64,000 nucleotides of DNA, taken from the NCBI RefSeq assembly GCF_014655715.1, contig NZ_BNBM01000003.1, forward strand, positions 467,686 to 531,685, written 5' to 3'. The notes beneath the pieces are model-generated. The model was not told the DNA's origin and made no database searches. It worked only from the letters and a program-made list of their open reading frames with translations. Of the stretch, positions 46,787 to 57,354 are shown in pieces. Positions within the stretch are counted from its first letter, which is position 1, and each line of letters begins with the position of its first letter. A program made the position numbers and the translations under genes. The DNA is from Streptomyces lanatus. Its GTDB lineage: Bacteria; Actinomycetota; Actinomycetes; Streptomycetales; Streptomycetaceae.

Positions 46787-48781
46787 GTGAGCGACACCAC
46801 CGATCTGATGGGCGCACGTGTCGAGGAGACCGCTGCCGCGCCCGCCACGGACGCCTCCGCGCCTGCCAGCGGTGCCGGCTCCCGGCGGCGCCGCGGTACC
46901 GGCCTCGAGGGCATGGTGCTGGCAGAGCTTCAGCAGGTCGCATCAGGCCTCGGCATCAAGGGCACGGCGCGTATGCGCAAGAGCCAGCTGATCGAGGTCA
47001 TCAAGGAGGCGCAGGCCGGGGGAGGTGCCGCGGCTCCGAAGGCGGAGTCCGCCACCGAGACCAAGCCCAAGCGCCGCGCCACCTCCAAGGCTCGTACCGG
47101 CGACGACGCCGGGAAGAAGGCGGAGAAGGCGGCCGAGGCCCCCGCCGAGAAGGCCGTGGCCCAGCAGCAGATCGAGATCCCCGGCCAGCCCGCCAGCGAC
47201 GACGCGCCGGCCGGCGAGCGCCGCCGTCGCCGCGCCACCGCGGACGCGGGCAGCCCCTCGTCCGCGCCGGAGACGGTCGCCGCCGAGGCCAAGAGCGAGC
47301 CCAAGGCCGAGACGCCCGCGCAGCCGCAGGCCCAGCAGGGCGACGCCAAGAGCGACGCCGACGGCGGCGAGGGCCGTCGTCGTGACCGCCGTGAGCGCGG
47401 CCGCGACCGCGGTGACCGCGGTGACCGTCGCAAGGGCGACGACCAGCAGGGCGGCGGCCGTCAGGACCGCCAGCAGGGCCAGCAGCAGGGCGGTGGCCGT
47501 CAGGACCGCCAGCGCGACAACGGCCCGCAGGACGACGACGACTTCGAGGGCGGCCGCCGTGGCCGTCGCGGGCGTTACCGGGACCGCCGGGGCCGTCGTG
47601 GCCGCGACGAGATGGGCCAGGAGCCGCAGATCAACGAGGACGACGTCCTGATCCCGGTCGCGGGCATCCTGGACATCCTCGACAACTACGCCTTCATCCG
47701 TACGTCGGGTTACCTGCCGGGCCCCAACGACGTGTACGTCTCCCTCGCCCAGGTCCGCAAGAACGGCCTGCGCAAGGGCGACCACATCACGGGTGCGGTC
47801 CGTCAGCCCAAGGAAGGCGAGCGGCGCGAGAAGTTCAACGCGCTGGTGCGTCTGGACTCCGTCAACGGCATGGCGCCCGAACACGGCCGTGGCCGCCCGG
47901 AGTTCAACAAGCTCACCCCGCTGTACCCGCAGGACCGCCTCCGTCTGGAGACGGACCCGGGCGTTCTGACCACCCGGATCATCGACCTCGTGTCGCCGAT
48001 CGGCAAGGGCCAGCGCGGTCTGATCGTGGCCCCGCCGAAGACCGGTAAGACCATGATCATGCAGGCGATCGCCAACGCGATCACGCACAACAACCCCGAG
48101 TGCCACCTGATGGTCGTCCTCGTCGACGAGCGTCCGGAAGAGGTCACCGACATGCAGCGGTCGGTGAAGGGCGAGGTCATCTCCTCGACCTTCGACCGCC
48201 CGGCCGAGGACCACACCACGGTCGCCGAACTCGCCATCGAGCGGGCGAAGCGCCTGGTGGAGCTGGGCCACGACGTCGTCGTGCTGCTCGACTCCATCAC
48301 GCGTCTGGGCCGTGCGTACAACCTCGCAGCCCCGGCGTCCGGCCGCATCCTGTCCGGTGGTGTCGACTCGACCGCGCTGTACCCGCCGAAGCGCTTCTTC
48401 GGTGCCGCGCGCAACATCGAGGACGGCGGCTCGCTGACGATCCTCGCCACGGCTCTCGTCGACACCGGGTCCCGCATGGACGAGGTGATCTTCGAGGAGT
48501 TCAAGGGCACGGGCAACGCCGAGCTGAAGCTCGACCGGAAGCTCGCGGACAAGCGGATCTTCCCCGCGGTGGACGTGGACGCGTCCGGTACGCGTAAGGA
48601 AGAGATCCTGCTCGCCAGCGACGAACTCGCCATCGTCTGGAAGCTGCGCCGGGTGCTGCACGCGCTCGACCAGCAGCAGGCGGTCGAGCTGCTTCTCGAC
48701 AAGATGAAGCAGACGAAGTCGAACGCCGAGTTCCTGATGCAGATTCAGAAGACGACGCCGACCCCCGGCAACGGCGACTGA
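46787..48781 (+). CDS. rho: Transcription termination factor Rho
   Basis: A 664-residue Rho, longer than E. coli Rho (419) because of an actinobacterial N-terminal insertion. The Rho N domain is [20 protein letters not shown]. Residues about 80-285 are a disordered Ala/Lys and Arg/Asp/Gly/Gln-rich insert, with GGGRQDRQ repeats and [19 protein letters not shown]. The RNA-binding CSD follows ([20 protein letters not shown]). The ATPase has Walker [35 protein letters not shown], a [16 protein letters not shown] motif and R-loop [23 protein letters not shown] 46787 follows GGGAAGGA. Confidence 0.97.
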   Translation: MSDTTDLMGARVEETAAAPATDASAPASGAGSRRRRGTGLEGMVLAELQQVASGLGIKGTARMRKSQLIEVIKEAQAGGGAAAPKAESATETKPKRRATSKARTGDDAGKKAEKAAEAPAEKAVAQQQIEIPGQPASDDAPAGERRRRRATADAGSPSSAPETVAAEAKSEPKAETPAQPQAQQGDAKSDADGGEGRRRDRRERGRDRGDRGDRRKGDDQQGGGRQDRQQGQQQGGGRQDRQRDNGPQDDDDFEGGRRGRRGRYRDRRGRRGRDEMGQEPQINEDDVLIPVAGILDILDNYAFIRTSGYLPGPNDVYVSLAQVRKNGLRKGDHITGAVRQPKEGERREKFNALVRLDSVNGMAPEHGRGRPEFNKLTPLYPQDRLRLETDPGVLTTRIIDLVSPIGKGQRGLIVAPPKTGKTMIMQAIANAITHNNPECHLMVVLVDERPEEVTDMQRSVKGEVISSTFDRPAEDHTTVAELAIERAKRLVELGHDVVVLLDSITRLGRAYNLAAPASGRILSGGVDSTALYPPKRFFGAARNIEDGGSLTILATALVDTGSRMDEVIFEEFKGTGNAELKLDRKLADKRIFPAVDVDASGTRKEEILLASDELAIVWKLRRVLHALDQQQAVELLLDKMKQTKSNAEFLMQIQKTTPTPGNGD

Positions 48782-48796
48782 TCACACACGATCGGT

Positions 48797-48839
48797 AAAA
48801 GGCCGCCGTACGTCAATCAGTGACGTGCGGCGGCCTTTT
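48797..48839 (+). terminator. Intrinsic terminator after rho
   Basis: A 19-bp stem AAAAGGCCGCCGTACGTCA (48797-48815) with TGACGTGCGGCGGCCTTTT (48821-48839), one G-T pair, a 5-base loop and a short T-run in the stem end. It lies 15 bases after the rho stop. Confidence 0.85.
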
Positions 48840-48901
48840 GGCGCAGATAGGAGCGGGCGTATCCGTGCGCCCCTTCCTACTCTTGTGTCCCTGGGGGGAA
48901 C

Positions 48902-50692
48902 TTGACCACCAATCCGTCCGGCAGAGGTCGTCACAGACGCCGGATACGCTTCGGGCTGCCCGTTGCCGCCGTCGGGGTCGCCGCGGCCGTCGCCGGTGCG
49001 CTGCTGACCTCGTCCGCGGGGGCCGCGACCGCGCTGCCGAAGCCCACCGTGAAGCCCACCACCAGCTCGGTCCCGCTCGCCGAGCTGGAGCGACGCGTCG
49101 CGGGTGCCGCCGCCGGTGATGACACCGCGGGGGAGACGGCGAAGAAGTCGTCGTACAGCGCCGGTGACTCCACCACGGGCGCCATGGTCATCGGCGGCAC
49201 CACGACCAGCCTCACCTCCGCGCCCTGGATGGCGCAGCTCTGGTACTACGACGACCAGGGCACCGCCGACGAGGCCGACGACCTCGGCTTCTTCTGCGGC
49301 GGCGCCGTCGTCGCGCCGACGAAGATCCTGACCGCCGCGCACTGCGTCAAGGGCTACGACTGGGCCGGCTACGGTGCCATCGTCACCGGTACCGCCCAGC
49401 TGGCGTCCGACAGCGTCCCGAGCGGCGCCACCGTCTCCGCGCCGCACCGGCAGTGGTACCACCCGTCGTACAACTCGACGACGATCGACAACGACATCGC
49501 CGTCATCACGCTGGCCAACCCGGTCAAGGCGACGCCGATCCGCATGACGACGTCCGGCGACACCGCGTCCTACGCCGCCGGGACCAGCGCCAAGGTCTAC
49601 GGCTGGGGCCGCACCAGCTCCACCAGCGAGGACATCTCGCAGTCGCTGAAGTCGGCGACGCTGCCGATCCAGTCCGACGCCACCTGCGCGGGCTTCTACG
49701 GCGGCGAGTTCATCAAGGGCCACATGGTCTGCGCGGGCAAGCCGGCCAGCGGCAGCGACACCGGCACGGTCTCCGCCTGCAACGGCGACTCCGGCGGGCC
49801 GCTCGTGGTGAACGGCCGTATCGCGGGCGTCGTCTCCTGGGGTGTGAAGGACTGTGTCGCCAAGGGCGCGTACAGCGTGTTCGCCAAGGTGACCTCCTAC
49901 GTCGGCGCCGCCTACCCGCGGATCGACGACACCAACATCAGCGGTGACCACCGGGCCGACATGTGGCTGCGCAACGCGTCCACCAAGACCGGTTACTCGA
50001 AGGACTCCACGGGCACCTCGTTCGCCGCGCGCGAGTCCTGGGGCAACTGGAGCGGGACCAACCTGGTCCTGCAGACCGATCTCGACCGGGACGGCTACCA
50101 GGACCTGGTGTACCGGCGCAGCTCCGACGGGGCGATGTTCTGGGCGCACTTCGTGCCGGCCAGCGAGTCCTGGGCCACCAAGACGATCTTCAGCAACTGG
50201 AAGACCCGCACCCGCATCGTGGCACCGGGTGACGTCACCGGCGACTACCGGCCCGACCTGATCTCGGTCGACTCGTCCGGTGTCCTGTGGATCTACCCCG
50301 GCAACGGCAACGGCACCTTCGGCACCCCGGTGAAGTCCGGCACGGGGTACAACGCCTACAACTCCCTGCGCGGCCACGGCGACTTCAACGGCGACGGCAA
50401 GACCGACTTGATCGCCCGCAGCTCGTCCGGCGGTTACATCTACCTCCTCAAGGGCACCGGCAAGTCCGGCACGGGCGCCTTCGCCACCCGTATCAAGGTG
50501 CGTACCTGGTCGACCTACACCGGCTTCGACGCCGTCGGCGATGTGACCGGTGACGGCAAGGCCGACTTCCTGGCCCGCAACTCCTCCGGCACGCTCTACC
50601 TGTACCCGGGCACCGGAAAGGCCACGAGCGAGATCTTTGCCACACCGAAGTCCGTCGGCACCGATTACAAGCAGTACGACCTCTTCGGCTGA
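48902..50692 (+). CDS. Secreted trypsin-like serine protease with FG-GAP repeats
   Basis: A 596-residue exported protein. A signal peptide, RRRIRFGLPVAAVGVAAAVA then GALLTSSAGAAT, is at residues 11-45. A chymotrypsin-fold protease spans about 95-345, with catalytic triad ILTAAHC, DNDIAVITL and ACNGDSGGPLVV. Four FG-GAP/VCBS calcium-loop repeats follow: DLDRDGYQDLVYR, DVTGDYRPDLISVD, DFNGDGKTDLIAR and DVTGDGKADFLAR. These may form a beta-propeller for binding. TTG 48902 has GGGGGGAA just upstream and fits the signal peptide. Its target is unknown. Confidence 0.93.
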   Translation: MTTNPSGRGRHRRRIRFGLPVAAVGVAAAVAGALLTSSAGAATALPKPTVKPTTSSVPLAELERRVAGAAAGDDTAGETAKKSSYSAGDSTTGAMVIGGTTTSLTSAPWMAQLWYYDDQGTADEADDLGFFCGGAVVAPTKILTAAHCVKGYDWAGYGAIVTGTAQLASDSVPSGATVSAPHRQWYHPSYNSTTIDNDIAVITLANPVKATPIRMTTSGDTASYAAGTSAKVYGWGRTSSTSEDISQSLKSATLPIQSDATCAGFYGGEFIKGHMVCAGKPASGSDTGTVSACNGDSGGPLVVNGRIAGVVSWGVKDCVAKGAYSVFAKVTSYVGAAYPRIDDTNISGDHRADMWLRNASTKTGYSKDSTGTSFAARESWGNWSGTNLVLQTDLDRDGYQDLVYRRSSDGAMFWAHFVPASESWATKTIFSNWKTRTRIVAPGDVTGDYRPDLISVDSSGVLWIYPGNGNGTFGTPVKSGTGYNAYNSLRGHGDFNGDGKTDLIARSSSGGYIYLLKGTGKSGTGAFATRIKVRTWSTYTGFDAVGDVTGDGKADFLARNSSGTLYLYPGTGKATSEIFATPKSVGTDYKQYDLFG

Positions 50693-50702
50693 AATCCCAG
50701 GT

Positions 50703-50723
50703 GGGACCGGCCTGCCCGGTCCC
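50703..50723 (+). terminator. Hairpin after protease gene
   Basis: GGGACCGG-CCTGC-CCGGTCCC, perfect 8-bp arms, 10 bases after the protease stop; no T-run. Confidence 0.55.
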
Positions 50724-50899
50724 CCTGACTACGCACTGTGCCCATCGCCTTCCAGGCGGTGGGCACGGTCCGTTGTGCAACCCTTTCCCGGGTTTCCCCG
50801 TCTGACCGGACGGGGTGACGATGGTGCGGTAAGGGCCTTTTGGCCATGCCTGTCCCTGAAAGCAGGGGGTAACCGACCGGACGAGAACCGAGGAGCACA

Positions 50900-52039
50900 G
50901 TGTCCGCCGAGAGCACGCCGGAGCCCGGCATACCGGGTGAGCCCGGCACCAACGGTCCACGCCACAGCGCCAAGGGCCGCCGCCGCAAGCCCCGCGAGAA
51001 ACGCAAGGGCCTGCGGATCATGGCCTGGACGGCCGCCGGGATCGTGGTCCTGGGCGGCACGGGCGCCGGATATCTGTTCTTCAAGCTCAACGGCAACATC
51101 AAGAGCGTCGACATCGACCAGGCCCTCGGCACCGAACGGCCCGACAAGGTCGACAACGGCTCGGAGAACATCCTCGTCCTCGGCTCGGACACCCGCTCCG
51201 GCACCAACAAGGACCTCGGCGGCGGCACCGACGACGGCAGCGCCCGCTCGGACACGGCGATGATCCTGCACGTGTACGAGGGCCACAAGAAGGCCAGCGT
51301 CGTCTCCATCCCGCGCGACACCCTCGTGGACCGCCCCGAATGCACCGACACCAACGGCGACACGCATGAGGCCGCGTCCGGCGTGATGTTCAACGAGGCG
51401 TACGGCACGGGCGGCGCCGCCTGCGCGGTGAAGACCGTCGAGTCCATCAGCGGCATCCGCATGGACCACTATCTGGAGGTCGACTTCTCGGGCTTCCAGA
51501 AGCTCATCGACGAACTCGGCGGCGTCGAGGTCACCACCACCAAGGCCATCGACGACCCCGACAGCCATCTGAACCTGAAGGCCGGCACCCACCAGCTCGA
51601 CGGCAAGCAGGCCCTCGGCCTGGTGCGCACCCGCCACGGCGTCGGCGACGGCTCAGACCTCGGCCGTATCCAGCTCCAGCAGGCCTTCATCAAGGCGCTC
51701 CTCGAGCAGGTCAAGGACATCAACCTCTTCGGCAACCCCAAGAGGCTCTACGACCTGGCCAACACCGCCACCAAGACGGTCACCACCGACTCCGACCTGG
51801 GCACGGTCAACCGCCTCATGTCCTTCACCAACGGCCTCAAGGGCATCAGCTCCAAGAACATGACCATGGTCACCTTGCCGGTCCGGTACGACCCGGCGGA
51901 CCCGAACCGGGTGATCGTGGCCGAGCAGAAGGCCAAGCAGGTGTGGACGGCCCTGAGGAACGACAAGCCGATCCCGAAGGCGGCGACCGAGGGCACCGCG
52001 AAGGGCGATGCCAACGGTGTGGTGTCGGGCGCGGAATAG
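50900..52039 (+). CDS. LytR-CpsA-Psr (LCP) family cell-wall glycopolymer ligase
   Basis: A 379-residue membrane-anchored protein. A basic N terminus ([15 protein letters not shown]) precedes one helix, [20 protein letters not shown], and an extracytoplasmic LCP domain. Its motifs are [13 protein letters not shown] (catalytic D/R, near residue 90), [20 protein letters not shown] then [47 protein letters not shown] and [23 protein letters not shown] enzymes attach teichoic-acid or other polymers to peptidoglycan. GTG 50900 follows GAGGAG. Confidence 0.94.
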   Translation: MSAESTPEPGIPGEPGTNGPRHSAKGRRRKPREKRKGLRIMAWTAAGIVVLGGTGAGYLFFKLNGNIKSVDIDQALGTERPDKVDNGSENILVLGSDTRSGTNKDLGGGTDDGSARSDTAMILHVYEGHKKASVVSIPRDTLVDRPECTDTNGDTHEAASGVMFNEAYGTGGAACAVKTVESISGIRMDHYLEVDFSGFQKLIDELGGVEVTTTKAIDDPDSHLNLKAGTHQLDGKQALGLVRTRHGVGDGSDLGRIQLQQAFIKALLEQVKDINLFGNPKRLYDLANTATKTVTTDSDLGTVNRLMSFTNGLKGISSKNMTMVTLPVRYDPADPNRVIVAEQKAKQVWTALRNDKPIPKAATEGTAKGDANGVVSGAE

Positions 52040-52161
52040 ATCCGAGGAGCCCCCGGTTTTGGGGGATGGCCCCAGTCCTGGCAGACTGGTACGTCGGCTC
52101 CGGTTCACGCCCCCGCACCCCGCGGAAGCGACCCGGCGCCCTCCCGAAACTAGGAGACACC

Positions 52162-52386
52162 TTGAAGCGCGACATCCACCCCGAGTACGTCGAGACGCAG
52201 GTCAGCTGCACCTGTGGCGCGTCGTTCACCACCCGTAGCACGATCTCCAGCGGCACCATCCGCGCCGAGGTCTGCTCCGAGTGCCACCCGTTCTACACGG
52301 GCAAGCAGAAGATCCTCGACACCGGTGGCCGTGTGGCCCGCTTCGAGGCCCGCTTCGGCAAGGCTGCTGCCGGCTCCAAGAAGTAG
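52162..52386 (+). CDS. rpmE: Ribosomal protein L31
   Basis: A 74-residue L31 of the zinc-binding (C+) type: [20 protein letters not shown], then [20 protein letters not shown] and [13 protein letters not shown]. The CxC and CxxC cysteines that hold zinc are present, so this is the zinc-replete form, which Streptomyces can replace with a Cys-less L31 under zinc limitation (Zur control). The start is TTG 52162, chosen for AGGAGA 5 bases upstream. A hairpin terminator follows. Confidence 0.96.
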   Translation: MKRDIHPEYVETQVSCTCGASFTTRSTISSGTIRAEVCSECHPFYTGKQKILDTGGRVARFEARFGKAAAGSKK

Positions 52387-52397
52387 CGAGCTCCAAT

Positions 52398-52447
52398 CCG
52401 CCGGTCCACGGCCGCGCCCCACTCAGGCGCGCCGGGACCGGCGTTTT
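52398..52447 (+). terminator. Hairpin between rpmE and prfA
   Basis: Outer arms CGCCGGTCC and GGGACCGGCG, inner CCGCGCC/GGCGCG, followed by TTTTT at 52443-52447. It lies 12 bases after the rpmE stop. Confidence 0.75.
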
Positions 52448-52491
52448 TGGTCGCCCGCCCTTCACAGACGTATTCCACACAGGAGCCCAAG

Positions 52492-53568
<1,077 letters not shown>

Positions 53569-53615
53569 CGGCGCAAGGGACGTACGCACGCACGAGTACG
53601 ACACGGAGGACTTGG

Positions 53616-54497
53616 GTGCAGCAATACATTGGGGGGCGAACCCCGAGCCCTCGCAGCGTGCTGCTCGCGGAGGTGGCTCAGGCCACCCAGCGGCTGGCGG
53701 ACGCCGGCGTGCCCTCGCCGCGCAACGACGCGGAGGAGCTCGCCGCGTTCGTGCACGGTGTGAAGCGGGGCGAGCTGCACTCCGTGAAGGACGCGGACTT
53801 CGACGCCCGCTACTGGGAGGTCATCGCCCGCCGTGAGCAGCGCGAGCCGCTCCAGCACATCACCGGGCGCGCGTACTTCCGCTACCTCGAACTCCAGGTG
53901 GGGCCGGGCGTGTTCGTGCCGCGCCCGGAGACGGAGTCCGTGGTCGGCTGGGCCATAGACGCGGTACGGGCCATGGATGTCGTCGAGCCCTGCATCGTCG
54001 ACCTGTGCACCGGCTCCGGCGCCATCGCGCTCGCCCTCGCCCAGGAGGTGCCGCGCTCCCGCGTGCACGCCGTGGAGCTGTCCGAGGACGCCCTGGTGTG
54101 GACGCGGAAGAACGTCGCCGGGTCCAGGGTCGATCTGCGCCAGGGCAACGCGCTGGACGCCTTCCGCGACCTCGACGGCCAGGTCGACCTGGTCATCTCC
54201 AACCCGCCCTACATCCCGCTCACCGAATGGGAGTACGTCGCTCCCGAGGCGAGGGACTACGATCCCGAACTCGCCCTGTTCTCCGGCGAGGACGGCCTCG
54301 ACCTCATCCGCGGCATCGAGCGCACCGCGCACCGGCTGCTGCGCCCCGGCGGCGTCGTCGTCATCGAGCACGCCGACACCCAGGGCGGCCAGGTGCCGTG
54401 GATCTTCACCGAGGAGCGGGGCTGGGCCGACGCGGCCGACCACCCCGACCTCAACAACCGTCCGAGGTTCGCGACGGCCCGCAAGGCCATGCCGTGA
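53616..54497 (+). CDS. prmC: Release factor glutamine methyltransferase
   Basis: A 293-residue N5-glutamine methyltransferase acting on the GGQ motif of release factors. The N-terminal helical domain ends QHITGRAYFRYLELQVGPGV. The SAM loop is IVDLCTGSGAIALALAQEVP (near residue 130) and the catalytic NPPY is in LVISNPPYIPLTEWE (near 195). GTG 53616 follows GGAGGACTTGG. It lies 47 bases after prfA, the conserved order. Its stop overlaps a short in-frame-start ORF that leads into tsaC. Confidence 0.95.
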   Translation: MQQYIGGRTPSPRSVLLAEVAQATQRLADAGVPSPRNDAEELAAFVHGVKRGELHSVKDADFDARYWEVIARREQREPLQHITGRAYFRYLELQVGPGVFVPRPETESVVGWAIDAVRAMDVVEPCIVDLCTGSGAIALALAQEVPRSRVHAVELSEDALVWTRKNVAGSRVDLRQGNALDAFRDLDGQVDLVISNPPYIPLTEWEYVAPEARDYDPELALFSGEDGLDLIRGIERTAHRLLRPGGVVVIEHADTQGGQVPWIFTEERGWADAADHPDLNNRPRFATARKAMP

Positions 54498-54559
54498 CCA
54501 CCCCCACAACTCCCTTCTTCCAGATGTACGTGTACTTCGTGTACGAGGAGGCCCGCTAG
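54494..54559 (+). CDS. 21-codon ORF bridging prmC and tsaC
   Basis: GTG at 54494 overlaps the prmC stop (GTGA). The frame reads VTTPTTPFFQMYVYFVYEEA then R and stops 2 bases before the tsaC ATG. Its last codons contain the GAGGAGG ribosome site of tsaC. It may serve translational coupling rather than make a functional peptide. The Phe/Tyr-rich content is odd for random GC-rich DNA. Confidence 0.4.
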   Translation: MTTPTTPFFQMYVYFVYEEAR

Positions 54560-54561
54560 AT

Positions 54562-55209
54562 ATGGCACGGCGATACGACACCAACGACGCGACGGACCGT
54601 ACGACGGGTCTGCGCGAGGCCGCGTCCGCCGTCCGCCGTGGCGAACTGGTGGTCCTCCCGACCGACACGGTGTACGGCATCGGCGCCGACGCGTTCTCCA
54701 AGGAGGCCGTCGGCGATCTGCTGGAGGCCAAGGGGCGCGGCCGCACCATGCCGACCCCTGTGCTGATCGGCTCCCCGAACACGCTCCATGGTCTCGTCAC
54801 CGACTTCTCCGAGCTGGCCTGGGAGCTGGTCGACGCGTTCTGGCCGGGCGCGCTGACACTGGTCGCCAAGCACCAGCCGTCGCTGCAGTGGGACCTGGGC
54901 GACACCCGGGGCACGGTTGCCGTGCGCATGCCACTGCACCCGGTGGCGATCGAGCTGCTGACGGAGTTCGGCCCGATGGCGGTGTCCTCGGCGAACCTCA
55001 CCGGGCACCCGGCGCCGGAGGACTGTGACGCGGCGCAGGAGATGCTCGGCGACTCGGTTTCCGTGTACCTGGACGGCGGCCCGACCCCCGGCAACGTCCC
55101 GTCCTCCATCGTCGACGTCACCCGCGAGATCCCCCTCCTCCTGCGCGAGGGCGCCATCTCGGCAGAGGAGCTGCGGAAGGTCGTACCCGACCTCGAGGTG
55201 GCCAATTGA
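54562..55209 (+). CDS. tsaC: L-threonylcarbamoyladenylate synthase (Sua5/TsaC/YrdC)
   Basis: A 215-residue YrdC-fold enzyme making threonylcarbamoyl-AMP for t6A37 of ANN-decoding tRNAs. Motifs seen are GELVVLPTDTVYGIGADAFS (near residue 28), KGRGRTMPTPVLIGS, FWPGALTLVAKHQPSL, TVAVRMPLHPVAIELL and AVSSANLTGHPAP. It lacks the C-terminal Sua5 domain. ATG 54562 follows GAGGAGG. The stop overlaps the next gene (TTGA), so translation is coupled to the phosphatase-like gene. Confidence 0.95.
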   Translation: MARRYDTNDATDRTTGLREAASAVRRGELVVLPTDTVYGIGADAFSKEAVGDLLEAKGRGRTMPTPVLIGSPNTLHGLVTDFSELAWELVDAFWPGALTLVAKHQPSLQWDLGDTRGTVAVRMPLHPVAIELLTEFGPMAVSSANLTGHPAPEDCDAAQEMLGDSVSVYLDGGPTPGNVPSSIVDVTREIPLLLREGAISAEELRKVVPDLEVAN

Positions 55210-55886
55210 CAGCCCCTGAAGCGGGGCGTGGCATAGGCAACGGGGAAAGCGCGGCAGAGATCACGACGACCTTCGTGGGACTCCCGCGCGACAGCTTCCG
55301 CATCCTCCACGTCAGCACCGGCAACGTGTGCCGCTCGCCGATGACCGAGCGGCTGACGCGTCATTTCGTCACGCAGCGGCTCGGGGTGCTCGGCGGCGGG
55401 CTGATCGTGGAGAGCGCGGGCACCTGGGGCCATGAGGGCGCGCCCATGGAATCCAACGCGGAGACCGTCCTCGCCGACTTCGGCGCGGACGCCTCCGGCT
55501 TCACCGGCCGCGAGCTCCTCGACGAGCACGTCATCATGGCCGACCTCGTCCTCACGGCCACCCGCGACCACCGCGCCCAGGTCATCTCCATGGGCCACTC
55601 GGCGGGCCTGCGCACCTTCACCCTGAAGGAGTTCACCCGCCTGGTCCGCGCGATAGACCCGACCACGCTCCCTCCCCTGGAGGACGGCGTCGTCCTGCGC
55701 GCACGCGCCCTGGTCCGCGCGGCGGCGGCTCTACGCGGGTGGCTCCTGGCGCCCACGGCGGAGGCGGACGAGGTGTACGACCCGTACGGGGCGCCGCTGG
55801 GGTTCTTCCGGTCCGTGGGGGACGAGATACACCAGGCGCTGGATCCGGTGGTGACGGCACTCACGGGTGTCCCCGCCAGGATGTGA
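55206..55886 (+). CDS. Low-molecular-weight tyrosine-phosphatase-fold protein, catalytic Cys replaced
   Basis: A 226-residue LMW-PTP-fold protein. The P-loop reads FRILHVSTGNVCRSPMTERL, whereas active enzymes have C at the position of S in HVSTGN (CxGNxCRS). The nucleophile is Ser here, while the second Cys, the Arg and the C-terminal DP (VYDPYG) remain. Unless Ser can act, it is a pseudophosphatase or a phosphate-sensing binding protein. TTG 55206 overlaps the tsaC stop. It sits in the tsaC-glyA-wecA cluster, linking to cell-wall polymer genes by position only. Confidence 0.88.
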   Translation: MTAPEAGRGIGNGESAAEITTTFVGLPRDSFRILHVSTGNVCRSPMTERLTRHFVTQRLGVLGGGLIVESAGTWGHEGAPMESNAETVLADFGADASGFTGRELLDEHVIMADLVLTATRDHRAQVISMGHSAGLRTFTLKEFTRLVRAIDPTTLPPLEDGVVLRARALVRAAAALRGWLLAPTAEADEVYDPYGAPLGFFRSVGDEIHQALDPVVTALTGVPARM

Positions 55887-55975
55887 CAACAGAGGACGTA
55901 ACAACACAGGGCGCCCCTAGCGCCTCGGGCCTACATTGGACGTACGTCACTGTCGACGCACGCCCGGAGCCCACC

Positions 55976-57214
55976 ATGTCGGTCACCCATACCCTCGAGG
56001 CCGATGTCCTGCGCCGCCAGGACCCGCAGCTGGCCGACATCCTGCTCGGGGAGTTGGAGCGGCAGTCGACGACGCTCCAGCTGATCGCCGCCGAGAACTA
56101 CACGTCGCCCGCCGTGCTGGCGGCGCTCGGGTCGGCGCTGGCCAACAAGTACGCCGAGGGCTATCCGGGCGGGCGCTACCACGGTGGGTGCGAGATGGTC
56201 GACGTCGCCGAGCGGCTCGCCGTCGAGCGGGCCAAGGCGCTGTTCGGGGCCGAGCACGCCAACGTCCAGTCCCACTCGGGATCGTCGGCGGTGCTCGCCG
56301 CGTACGCCGCCCTGCTGCGCCCCGGCGACACCGTCCTCGCCCTCGGACTGCCGTACGGCGGACACCTCACCCATGGCTCGCCCGCCAACTTCTCCGGCCG
56401 CTGGTTCGACTTCGTCGGCTACGGCGTGGACGCCGAGACCGGGCTCATCGACCACGACCAGGTGCGCACCCTGGCCCTGGCACACCGGCCCAAGGCGATC
56501 GTCTGCGGCTCCATCGCCTACCCCCGGCACATCGACTACGCCTTCTTCCGCGACATCGCCGACGAGGTGGGCGCGTATCTCATCGCCGACGCCGCCCACC
56601 CCATGGGGCTCGTCGCCGGGGGAGCGGCGCCCAGTCCGGTGCCGTACGCCGATGTGGTGTGCGCCACCACGCACAAGGTGCTGCGCGGCCCGCGCGGCGG
56701 CATGCTCCTGTGCGGCGCGGATCTCGCCGAGCGCGTCGACCGGGCCGTCTTCCCCTTCACTCAGGGCGGCGCCCAGATGCACACCATCGCCGCCAAGGCC
56801 GTCGCGTTCGGGGAGGCGGCAACGCCGGCGTTCGCGGTGTACGCCCATCAGGTGGTCGCCAACGCACGAGCCCTCGCGTCCGGGCTGGCCGCGGAGGGAC
56901 TCGTCGTCACCACGGGCGGCACCGACACCCACCTCATCACCGCCGACCCGGCGCCCCTCGGCGTCGACGGCCGTGAGGCCCGCGGACGGCTCGCGGCGGC
57001 CGGGATCGTCCTCGACTGCTGTGCGCTGCCGCACGGCGACACCCGTGGCCTGCGCCTCGGTACGGCGGCCGTCACCACCCAGGGCATGGGGGAGGAGGAG
57101 ATGGTGTGGCTCGCCGCTACGCTGGCGCAGGTGCTCCGGGGAGCGACCGAAAGCCAGAAGGTACGTGAAGAAGTGCGGGAGCTGACCGGTAGATTTCCGC
57201 CGTATCCCGCTTGA
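55976..57214 (+). CDS. glyA: Serine hydroxymethyltransferase
   Basis: A 412-residue PLP enzyme interconverting serine and glycine with tetrahydrofolate. Family motifs are QLIAAENYTSPAVLAALGSA, ANKYAEGYPGGRYHGGCEMV, NVQSHSGSSAVLAAYAALL, LIADAAHPMGLVAGG and the PLP lysine in VVCATTHKVLRGPRGGM (near residue 228; V follows K where most have T/S). ATG 55976 is chosen; the long upstream frame overlaps the phosphatase gene. This may be a second SHMT of the genome; it lies in its usual Streptomyces place before the wecA-like gene. Confidence 0.9.
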   Translation: MSVTHTLEADVLRRQDPQLADILLGELERQSTTLQLIAAENYTSPAVLAALGSALANKYAEGYPGGRYHGGCEMVDVAERLAVERAKALFGAEHANVQSHSGSSAVLAAYAALLRPGDTVLALGLPYGGHLTHGSPANFSGRWFDFVGYGVDAETGLIDHDQVRTLALAHRPKAIVCGSIAYPRHIDYAFFRDIADEVGAYLIADAAHPMGLVAGGAAPSPVPYADVVCATTHKVLRGPRGGMLLCGADLAERVDRAVFPFTQGGAQMHTIAAKAVAFGEAATPAFAVYAHQVVANARALASGLAAEGLVVTTGGTDTHLITADPAPLGVDGREARGRLAAAGIVLDCCALPHGDTRGLRLGTAAVTTQGMGEEEMVWLAATLAQVLRGATESQKVREEVRELTGRFPPYPA

Positions 57215-57354
57215 GGAGGGGTACCCGCGCCGCCGTACACAGCCACTCGTGCAACCATCGTCGCTACCCGGAAGTCCCCACACATATGCGTCGCGTATGC
57301 GACCGTCGCTAGGGTGTGGGGCTGAGATGGCCAGCGAGACTTGTGGGGAAGCCT

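Noticed and set aside
47380..47600. Short repeats in rho resembling a CRISPR or tandem array
   Set aside because: They encode the GGGRQDRQ/Arg-Gly-rich low-complexity insert; unit length and spacing are irregular. No CRISPR array is seen in the window.
52043..52061. CCCCCGG-TTTT-GGGGG type hairpin after the LCP gene
   Set aside because: The stem is only about five pairs with no T-run; too weak to call a terminator.
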